NCBI GenBank assembly: GCA_013205335.1
Contig: JABMNB010000421.1
Coordinates: 1-13,840 of the forward strand
Origin: Rhodospirillales bacterium
GTDB taxonomy: Bacteria > Pseudomonadota > Alphaproteobacteria > Reyranellales > Reyranellaceae
Length of the DNA: 13,840 nucleotides
Direction of reading: 5' to 3'
Below the pieces are notes generated by a model that saw only the letters and a list, made by a program, of their open reading frames with translations, ran no database searches and was not told where the DNA came from. This document shows, in pieces, positions 1 through 5,574 of this stretch. Numbering within the stretch: position 1 is the first letter of the stretch; every line of letters begins with the position of its first letter. The position numbers were made by a program, and so were the translations under genes.

Positions 1-336
1 GTCCACTACAGCATGAAGACCGGCCTCAAGGACGTCGACATCGTCATGATGCTGCGGCTGCAGACCGAACGCATGCAGGGCTCGTTCGTGCCCTCGATCA
101 GCGAATATTTCCACTTCTTCGGCCTCGACCGCATCAAGCTGCAGTATGCCAAGCCCGATGCGCTGATCATGCATCCCGGCCCGATGAACCGCGGCGTGGA
201 GATCGACTCGGAAGTCGCAGACGACCTCGACCGCAGCGTCATCCACGAGCAGGTCGAGATGGGAGTCGCCGTCCGCATGGCCTGCCTCGAGGCGCTGATC
301 GGCGGACAGCGCAACCAGATCGGAGCCGTGGCATGA
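1..336 (+). CDS. pyrB: Aspartate carbamoyltransferase catalytic chain, 3' end (partial)
   Basis: This is the last 111 codons of a gene entering from the left edge. Aspartate carbamoyltransferase joins carbamoyl phosphate and L-aspartate to give N-carbamoyl-aspartate, the first committed step of cytoplasmic pyrimidine synthesis. The sequence shows the C-terminal aspartate-binding domain: MLRLQTERM holds the R-x-Q substrate contact, and AKPDALIMHPGPMNRGVEI is the typical 240s-loop region of the bacterial catalytic chain. The closing helix (EQVEMGVAVRMACLEALI) is also standard. The reading frame is open from base 1, so the true start lies outside the window. Its TGA stop overlaps the ATG of the next gene in the arrangement ATGA, which implies translational coupling to the dihydroorotase-like partner. 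In several bacteria these two proteins form one complex, and the pairing here fits that. Family assignment is very secure. Confidence 0.96.
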   Translation, partial: VHYSMKTGLKDVDIVMMLRLQTERMQGSFVPSISEYFHFFGLDRIKLQYAKPDALIMHPGPMNRGVEIDSEVADDLDRSVIHEQVEMGVAVRMACLEALIGGQRNQIGAVA

Positions 337-1682
337 ACGGCAAGATCGACAAAGGCGCTCCGCCGCACGCCGGCTCGACCGCCTACATCAACGCCCGCAT
401 CATCGATCCCGATGCCGGCACCGAGTATCTCGGCTCCGTGCTGATCAGCGACGGCAAGATCGCCGATTTCGGCCCCAACCTGTTCGCCTCGGGCGCGCCC
501 TACGGCATCCAGTCGGTCGATTGCCGCGGCTTCTATCTCGCGCCCGGCATCGTCGATGCGCGGGTCCATACCGGCGAGCCCGGCGAGGAGCACAAGGAGA
601 CGCTGGAGAGTGCCGGCGCCGCGGCCGCAGTCGGCGGCATAACATCGCTGGTGCTGCTGCCCGACAACGAGCCACCCTTCGACGACGCCTCGTTGATCGA
701 ATTCGTCGCGCGACGCGCCCGTCTGATCAAGCTGGTGAACATGTACGCCTACGGCGCGCTCACCGTGGGCCTCGAAGGTAAGGAACTGGCCGAAATCGGC
801 CTGCTTGCCGAAGCCGGCGCCGTGGCCTTCACCGATGCCGACCATGCCGTGGCCAGCGCCCAGGTGATGCGCCGCGCGCTCTATTACGCCAAGACCTTCG
901 ACGCGCTGATCGTCCACCTGCCGCAGGAACCGACGCTCTCGGGCGGTCACATGACGAGCGGCGAGATGGCGACGCGACTCGGCCTGTCGGGCAATCCGCC
1001 TCTCGCCGAGGTGATGATGGTCGAGCGCGACATCAGGCTGGCCGAGATGACCGGCGGCCGGATGCATCTAGCCAAGGTATCGACCGCAGAGTCGGTCCAG
1101 GTGATCGCCGCCGCCAAGGCACGCGGCCTCAGGATCACCTGCGATACCGCCGCACCCTATTTTGCGCTGAACGACCTGGCGGTCGGCGACTACCGGACCT
1201 TCGGCAAGCTCGTGCCGCCGCTGCGCGCCGAGAAGGATCGCCAGGCGATCGTCGAGGGACTCAAGGATGGCACGATCGACGCCATCGTCTCCGACCACCG
1301 GCCGCAGGATCAGGACAGCAAGCGGGTGCCCTTCGCCCAGGCCGAGCCGGGTGGCATCGGCCTGGAGACCCTGCTGCCGATCTCGCTGGAACTTGTCCAT
1401 GGCGGCCATCTCTCGCTGCCGCGCCTCTTCCAGCTGCTGTCCAGCACACCCGCCTCCCTGTTCGGCTTGCCCGGCGGCAAGCTTTCGAAGGGCGCTCCGG
1501 CCGATCTCATCGTGTTCGATGCCGACTATGCCTGGAAGATCGATCGCACCGATTTCTGGAGCAAGACCAAGAACACGCCGTTCGACGAGCGCCCGGTACA
1601 GGGTCGCGTCATGGCCACCGTCGTGGGCGGCCGTACGATCTATCGCGACGACGGTTTTACGACAGCGGCGGCGGCCGCCTGA
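333..1682 (+). CDS. pyrC: Dihydroorotase-like protein, probably non-catalytic (PyrC'/PyrX type)
   Basis: This 449-residue amidohydrolase-fold protein has the length and domain order of class I dihydroorotases: a small beta domain (about 15-65), the barrel, and a C-terminal return to the beta domain (about 385-435, KGAPADLIVFD). The catalytic signature is eroded. The usual D-x-H-x-H is D75-A-R77-V-H79, so one zinc-binding His is Arg. The substrate Arg of H-L-R-E-P-G is Gly81, and PNT reads P110-D-N. The His before VST is Lys248, PHHL reads A-P-Y-F (274-277), and DHAPH reads D321-H-R-P-Q. H79, D168, H195 and D321 remain. Such changes are known in inactive PyrC' proteins that scaffold aspartate carbamoyltransferase in Pseudomonas, and I recall similar relatives next to pyrB in other Alphaproteobacteria. 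The ATGA overlap with pyrB fits a subunit role. A functional dihydroorotase is then expected elsewhere in the genome. The family is certain; loss of activity is inferred. Confidence 0.9.
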   Translation: MNGKIDKGAPPHAGSTAYINARIIDPDAGTEYLGSVLISDGKIADFGPNLFASGAPYGIQSVDCRGFYLAPGIVDARVHTGEPGEEHKETLESAGAAAAVGGITSLVLLPDNEPPFDDASLIEFVARRARLIKLVNMYAYGALTVGLEGKELAEIGLLAEAGAVAFTDADHAVASAQVMRRALYYAKTFDALIVHLPQEPTLSGGHMTSGEMATRLGLSGNPPLAEVMMVERDIRLAEMTGGRMHLAKVSTAESVQVIAAAKARGLRITCDTAAPYFALNDLAVGDYRTFGKLVPPLRAEKDRQAIVEGLKDGTIDAIVSDHRPQDQDSKRVPFAQAEPGGIGLETLLPISLELVHGGHLSLPRLFQLLSSTPASLFGLPGGKLSKGAPADLIVFDADYAWKIDRTDFWSKTKNTPFDERPVQGRVMATVVGGRTIYRDDGFTTAAAAA

Positions 1683-1707
1683 CGGCGCCTTCAATCGGCC
1701 AACTGGT

Positions 1708-1717
1708 CTGATATGGT
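1708..1717 (+). promoter_or_regulatory. Candidate TGN-extended -10 promoter before the exported protein gene
   Basis: CTGATATGGT contains TGA followed directly by TATGGT, a TGN-extended -10 element. The -35 is weak: TTCAAT at 1690-1695, with a 16-nt spacer. Transcription would start near 1723-1724, leaving a leader of about 22 nt that holds the Shine-Dalgarno of the gene starting at 1746. Nearly the same 13 bases occur at 3189-3201. This is a pattern match only. Confidence 0.35.
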
Positions 1718-1745
1718 CGCCATGTCTTTCAGCGGGGAACCGACG

Positions 1746-2528
1746 ATGCTTCGTCACTCACTTCTTCTCGGCGTCGCGACGATCGCGCTCGCCGGTACGG
1801 CCCAGGCCCAGCAGCGCGGCGCCGCGCGCGACGACTTGCTCGACGCGCTGACGCGGCATATCCAGATTTGCAGCGAGATCACCGAAACGCAGGCACGACT
1901 GTCCTGCTACGACCGCCTGCAGACCCAGGTGGGTGGCGTGCAGGCTCCGGCTCCGCCGCCGGTCGCGCCCATCGCCCCCACACCGTTGCAGGCAACGCCG
2001 ACGCCCCTTTCGCCGGTGCCCGGCACCGGCTCCTCCATCAATGCCGCCCCGCTGACGCCCCAGCCGCTCGGTGTGCCCGGCGGCGGCACGGCAACCCTCG
2101 GCAGCCCTCAGCCGCTCGGCACGCCGGGGCCGGCGCCGTACGATCCCAACGCCGCCTTCGACCCGAGCAGTTCGACCTATCGGCCGCCGGAAGCCATTGG
2201 TCCGAAGCCGCAGCCACAGGCCCGCCGCAGCGGGCCGCGTCCCGTGCCGACCTTCTCGACGCCGCAGCCGCTGGTCACCATCGGGGCCAACAACCTGACC
2301 TATGGGTCGTCGCGTTACTGGCAGGTCACGATCGTGTTGAAATCCAACACCCAGCGCACGGTCGACACGCAGGCGGTCTGCACCTTCATGAACGGCAGTC
2401 GCTCGCTGGAGGACGCCTACTACGGTCCGGTATCCATCCAGCCCGGCGAGCAGATCACCACCGAGCTGATCGGACCGCCGACCACGACCTATGTCGATTC
2501 AACCAACTGCAGGCTGCTGAGCCCGTAG
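1746..2528 (+). CDS. Exported proline-rich protein of unknown function
   Basis: I do not recognise this 260-residue protein as a named family. Residues 1-21 are a Sec signal peptide ending A-Q-A before QQ, so it should be periplasmic or outer-membrane associated. Three parts follow. The first is a short helical segment with C42 and C54 and the motif RLSCYDRL (51-58), resembling the 'aRLaCYD' segment of several small exported proteobacterial proteins. The second is a long Pro/Gly/Ala linker (65-170). The third is a C-terminal probable beta domain (about 175-260) with C212 and C255. [ST]PQPL occurs three times (104, 120, 172). The two Cys pairs could form disulfides. I chose the ATG at 1746 because GGGGAA lies 7 nt upstream and the signal peptide then begins correctly; in-frame ATGs at 1713 and 1722 would add residues with no SD. 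It separates pyrC from plsY, and its own promoter-like box suggests an independent unit. Confidence 0.85.
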   Translation: MLRHSLLLGVATIALAGTAQAQQRGAARDDLLDALTRHIQICSEITETQARLSCYDRLQTQVGGVQAPAPPPVAPIAPTPLQATPTPLSPVPGTGSSINAAPLTPQPLGVPGGGTATLGSPQPLGTPGPAPYDPNAAFDPSSSTYRPPEAIGPKPQPQARRSGPRPVPTFSTPQPLVTIGANNLTYGSSRYWQVTIVLKSNTQRTVDTQAVCTFMNGSRSLEDAYYGPVSIQPGEQITTELIGPPTTTYVDSTNCRLLSP

Positions 2529-2536
2529 GCGCCCAG

Positions 2537-3145
2537 ATGCTGTCGACTCTGATCCTGATGTCGGGTCCGTTCCTGATGGGCTACCTGATGGGCTCGATCC
2601 CGTTCGGCCTGCTGCTGACGCGCGCGGCCGGTCTCGGCGACATCCGCAACGTCGGGTCCGGCAATATCGGCGCCACCAACGTGCTCCGCACCGGTCGCAA
2701 GGGGCTCGCCGCGGCGACCCTGCTGCTGGATGCGCTGAAGGGCGTCGTGGCCGTAGTGATAGCCGATCAGGTGGGGCAGCTGCCCGCCGTCGGCGCCGCC
2801 GCGGGCGCGGTGCTGGGTCACATGTTTCCAGTGTGGCTTGGCTTCAAGGGCGGCAAGGGCGTCGCCACGACGCTCGGCATCATGTGGGGCCTCTCCTGGC
2901 CTGTCGGCGCCACCGCCTGCGCGGCGTGGCTCCTCTTCGCCGCCGTATTCCGCTACTCTTCGCTGGCGGCCCTGCTCAGCGTCGTGATCGCCGCGATCGC
3001 GGCCTGGTTCCTGACCGATCCGCGCGCCGCGATGCTGCTCACGCTCCTCGTGCCGCTGGTCTGGGTGCGCCACCACGAGAACATTGCGCGGCTGCTCAAC
3101 GGAACGGAAACCAAGATCGGCCAGGCCAAGAAGCTGGCGGCCTGA
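2537..3145 (+). CDS. plsY: Acyl-phosphate:glycerol-3-phosphate acyltransferase PlsY
   Basis: PlsY is the inner-membrane enzyme that transfers an acyl group from acyl-phosphate to glycerol-3-phosphate, giving lysophosphatidic acid at the start of phospholipid synthesis. The 202-residue length matches the family (E. coli about 205). All three conserved motifs are visible: SGNIGATNVLR (41-51), GFKGGKGVAT (102-111) and HHENIARLLNGTETK (179-193). Hydrophobic segments lie near 4-28, 56-78, 84-104, 112-137, 140-160 and 164-178. The ATG at 2537 is 8 nt after the preceding stop and gives full family length; an ATG at 2558 would shorten the first membrane helix by 7 residues. No good Shine-Dalgarno is seen, so coupling to the upstream gene is likely. 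In many Alphaproteobacteria plsY is followed directly by dprA, whereas here a transporter gene intervenes. The assignment is firm. Confidence 0.95.
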   Translation: MLSTLILMSGPFLMGYLMGSIPFGLLLTRAAGLGDIRNVGSGNIGATNVLRTGRKGLAAATLLLDALKGVVAVVIADQVGQLPAVGAAAGAVLGHMFPVWLGFKGGKGVATTLGIMWGLSWPVGATACAAWLLFAAVFRYSSLAALLSVVIAAIAAWFLTDPRAAMLLTLLVPLVWVRHHENIARLLNGTETKIGQAKKLAA

Positions 3146-3188
3146 CATCGTCTTCGCAGCCTTGTTCCATATGACTTTGGTGCAGAGG

Positions 3189-3198
3189 CTGATACGGT
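3189..3198 (+). promoter_or_regulatory. Candidate TGN-extended -10 promoter for the leader ORF and MFS gene
   Basis: CTGATACGGT contains TGA followed by TACGGT. It is nearly identical to the box at 1708, and CTGATAYGGTCGC is shared over 13 bases with one difference. No convincing -35 is seen. The box ends 5 nt before an ATG at 3204, so transcription could begin at or next to that codon, giving a leaderless mRNA. Experimental support is absent. Confidence 0.35.
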
Positions 3199-3203
3199 CG
3201 CGA

Positions 3204-3257
3204 ATGCTCGAAATCCAGCGCGCCGATTACATCCTGTTCGCGCGCGCCGGCGCATGA
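3204..3257 (+). CDS. Possible 17-residue leader peptide upstream of MFS transporter
   Basis: A short ORF encodes MLEIQRADYILFARAGA and stops with a TGA that overlaps the transporter ATG as ATGA. It begins about 5 nt after a -10-like box, as expected for a leaderless start. The transporter itself has no Shine-Dalgarno (its upstream bases are GC-only), so termination of this small ORF could deliver ribosomes to the transporter start. No homologue is recognised. No attenuator-like hairpins or runs of regulatory codons are visible. It may equally be a chance ORF in a 108-nt spacer. Confidence 0.35.
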   Translation: MLEIQRADYILFARAGA

Positions 3258-4435
3258 GCGTTTCCCCTTCCCGCGCCCTGCCCTGGGCGTTGATCGCCGC
3301 TGCCTGCCTCGGGTCGTTCGCCGCCACCTCGAGCGGCACCACGCGGGCGCCCTTCCTGCTTCAGATGTCGCACGATCTCGACGTCACGATGCCGCTTGTC
3401 GCCAACCTGGTTTCCCTCACTGCGATGGCCTGGGGCGTCACCTCAGCGTTGGGCGGCTGGATGTCCGACGTGATCGGACGCCGCCCCATCCTGCTCGCCG
3501 CCCCCTGTGCGCTCGCCCTTGCCCTGGTGGCACAGGCGGCAGCAGGTTCCTTCTTCTGGGTCGCCGTGTGGGCGACTGTCGGCGGCGGCTGCGCCGGCGC
3601 CTTCACCGGCGTCGTGTTCGCCGAAGTCTCGGCCCGCGTGCCCGACAGTCAGCGCGGCCGCGCCCTCGGATGGGTCATGAGCGGCCAGTCCCTGACCTTG
3701 GTCGTGGGCATACCGATGGCCGCGGCTGTCGGCGCCCTCATCGGCTGGCGTGGCTGGCTCCTCTGTGTCGCCGTCCTGTCGATCGCCGCCGTGCTCAGCC
3801 TGTTCCTCACCCTGGGCCGCGGCAGCGCGGGCCACATGCGCGGAGGCGGGGCGCGGCGCCCGTCGATGCGCTCGGCCCTCTCGCCGCAGGTGCTGGGGCT
3901 TCTCGGCACCGGGGTTGCCGAGCGGATCTGCTACGGCCTCGCTGTCGTCTACTTCGCGACCTTCATGCAGGTGACCTACCACATGACTTTGCTGGAGCTC
4001 GCCATTCCCCTGGCGGTCTTCGCACTGGGCAACGTTGCCGGCACCCTGTTGGGCGGCCAGCTCGCCGACCGGCTGCGCGACCGGCTGCTCACCTTCGCCG
4101 TGGCCATGGCGCTCTCCGGGATCGCAGCGCTGCTCCTGTTCACCTGGCATCCCGGCCCTGTCGTCTCCGTGGCCGTGGGCTTCGTCTACGTGCTGCTGAA
4201 TGCCCTGGGCCGGCCCTCGTTCATGGCGTCTCTCGCGTCGGTGCCGGAGAATGTACGCGGCACCGTGCTCGGCCTGAACGGCACCTCGGCCAGCGTGGGC
4301 TGGATCGGCGCCGCCGCTCTGGGCGCCGTGATGATCGGCTCGGTGGGCTTCGAAGGCTTCGGCCCGCTCACGGCCCTGCTGGCATTGCTCGGCGCCCTGG
4401 GTGCCCTGATCAGCCGTCGCAGCCGCGCGGCCTGA
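3254..4435 (+). CDS. Major facilitator superfamily transporter (DHA1-like)
   Basis: This 393-residue inner-membrane protein has the length and about 12 hydrophobic segments of an MFS carrier. These probably exchange a solute or drug against protons; the substrate cannot be read from the sequence. The motif-A loop between TM2 and TM3 is present as GGWMSDVIGRR (67-77), and its second-half echo is GGQLADRLRDR (267-277). A cytoplasmic linker rich in Gly/Arg (about 188-208) separates the two six-helix halves. Paired interdomain elements VPDSQRGRALGW (129-140) and VPENVRGTVLG also mark the internal duplication. The ATG at 3254 is the only plausible start: the frame is open back to the plsY stop without another ATG, GTG or TTG. 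It has no SD. It interrupts the usual plsY-dprA pairing, so it may be a lineage-specific insertion, although its base composition looks like its neighbours. Confidence 0.92.
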   Translation: MSVSPSRALPWALIAAACLGSFAATSSGTTRAPFLLQMSHDLDVTMPLVANLVSLTAMAWGVTSALGGWMSDVIGRRPILLAAPCALALALVAQAAAGSFFWVAVWATVGGGCAGAFTGVVFAEVSARVPDSQRGRALGWVMSGQSLTLVVGIPMAAAVGALIGWRGWLLCVAVLSIAAVLSLFLTLGRGSAGHMRGGGARRPSMRSALSPQVLGLLGTGVAERICYGLAVVYFATFMQVTYHMTLLELAIPLAVFALGNVAGTLLGGQLADRLRDRLLTFAVAMALSGIAALLLFTWHPGPVVSVAVGFVYVLLNALGRPSFMASLASVPENVRGTVLGLNGTSASVGWIGAAALGAVMIGSVGFEGFGPLTALLALLGALGALISRRSRAA

Positions 4436-4457
4436 GCAAATTGCTACCTTTGGTTGT

Positions 4458-4486
4458 TTTACAGTACAGGCCTGCTCGCCTAGTGT
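4458..4486 (+). promoter_or_regulatory. Sigma70-like promoter of dprA, spaced for a leaderless mRNA
   Basis: TTTACA (4458-4463) and TAGTGT (4481-4486) are separated by 17 nt, the ideal spacing. The ATG of dprA begins at 4494, 7 nt beyond the -10 box, exactly where transcription would be expected to start. There is no Shine-Dalgarno in front of the ATG, so a leaderless transcript is the simplest reading. The local sequence is noticeably more AT-rich than its surroundings. Confidence 0.55.
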
Positions 4487-4493
4487 CGTCGGC

Positions 4494-5549
4494 ATGTTCG
4501 ATGGACCGCCCCAAATGGAGATCACTCCGGCAGAGCGCAGCGCCCGGCTGAGGCTGGCGCGTAGTGCGCGGGTCGGCCCCATCACCTTCCACGAGGCACT
4601 GGCGCATTTCGGATCGGCCCGCGCGGCCTGCACCACCCTGGCGACCATCTCCGAGGCCACGATCGAGCGTGAGGAGAAAGCCCTTGCGGCCCTCGGGGGA
4701 CGCTTCCTGGTGATGGGGGACTCACTCTATCCAGCCGCCCTGGCCGCGCTGCCGGATGCCCCGCCCGCTCTCTCCGCCCTCGGTGATCCCGGCCTGCTCA
4801 GCCGGCCGACCCTGGCCATCGTCGGGGCCCGCGAGGCCTCGCTGGCCGGCCGCCACTTTGCCACCGAACTTGCCGCCACGCTGGGCGCGGCCGGCTTCGT
4901 GATCACGTCGGGGCTTGCCCGAGGCATCGATGCGGCCGCCCATGAGGCGGCTCTCGGCACCGGGACGGTCGCCGTGCTGGCCTGCGGGGTTGATCAGGTC
5001 TACCCGCCGCAGAACCGGTCTCTCCAGGAAGCGATCGCTGCCCGTGGCCTGATACTGAGCGAAGTGGCGCTGGGAGCCCCGCCCATCGCTCGCGCCTTCC
5101 CCCGGCGCAACCGCATCGTGAGTGGCCTCTCGGCAGGCATCGTGGTCATCGAGGCGGCTGCCCGGTCGGGCTCCCTGATCACCGCCCAGCGGGCAGCCGA
5201 ACAGGGCCGCGAGGTGTTCGTCGTGCCGGGCTCGCCCATGGACCCACGACATGCCGGATCCAATAGCCTGATTAAAGATGGGGCCATTCTGGTGCGGGAT
5301 GCCAACGATATTCTGAGCGTCCTGGGCCACCCTCGGAGAGGCCTCCAACCCCTTGAGAAACCAACTCAAATATCTGGCGACGCAGACACTTCACGTGTCG
5401 TGCAGGCGCTGGGTCCTGTCCCCACTGCGGTTGACGAACTGGTACGCCGATGCCAAGTGTCCGCCGCCTTCGTAGCGGAGGTCCTCATGGCCCTGGAGCT
5501 GGAGGGCCGCTTGGAGAGGCACCGGGGTAACCGCGTATCTCTGATATAA
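4494..5549 (+). CDS. dprA: DNA-processing protein DprA
   Basis: DprA (Smf) binds incoming single-stranded DNA and loads RecA during natural transformation; in non-competent species its role is less clear. It acts in the cytoplasm. The 351-residue protein has a SAM-like helical N-terminus (about 12-60), the Rossmann-type DprA core (about 75-280) and a C-terminal winged-helix domain (about 298-350) linked by a short polar stretch. Core motifs are LAIVGARE (107-114), SGLARGID (139-146), FPRRNRIVSGLS (202-213), GSLITA (226-231) and PGSPMDPRHAGSNSLI (245-260). The ATG at 4494 is preferred because the promoter places the transcript start there; an in-frame ATG at 4515 would remove 7 residues. The gene ends inside the -10 box of the topA promoter candidate. 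The DprA_WH domain is the version common in Proteobacteria. The assignment is secure. Confidence 0.95.
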   Translation: MFDGPPQMEITPAERSARLRLARSARVGPITFHEALAHFGSARAACTTLATISEATIEREEKALAALGGRFLVMGDSLYPAALAALPDAPPALSALGDPGLLSRPTLAIVGAREASLAGRHFATELAATLGAAGFVITSGLARGIDAAAHEAALGTGTVAVLACGVDQVYPPQNRSLQEAIAARGLILSEVALGAPPIARAFPRRNRIVSGLSAGIVVIEAAARSGSLITAQRAAEQGREVFVVPGSPMDPRHAGSNSLIKDGAILVRDANDILSVLGHPRRGLQPLEKPTQISGDADTSRVVQALGPVPTAVDELVRRCQVSAAFVAEVLMALELEGRLERHRGNRVSLI

Positions 5550-5550
5550 T
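5542..5550 (+). promoter_or_regulatory. TGN-extended consensus -10 promoter candidate for topA
   Basis: TGATATAAT is a perfect TATAAT with a TGN extension, unusual in a genome this GC-rich. It overlaps the TAA stop of dprA (5547-5549). No -35 match lies at normal spacing, consistent with extended -10 promoters. Transcription would start near 5557. If real, topA can be transcribed independently of dprA. Confidence 0.5.
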
Positions 5551-5574
5551 TCAGTGATTTAGCTCCGGTCGTTA

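Noticed and set aside
6..1067. Long open frame of 353 codons on the minus strand opposite pyrB and pyrC
   Set aside because: It is antisense to two clear genes, has low-complexity His/Gly/Ala/Arg composition and no recognisable domain. Long antisense frames are expected in GC-rich coding DNA.
3443..4660. 405-codon minus-strand open frame opposite the MFS gene
   Set aside because: Composition is dominated by Gly, Ala, Glu, His and Arg as expected of an antisense shadow; it spans the dprA promoter and the MFS gene, which has strong family motifs.
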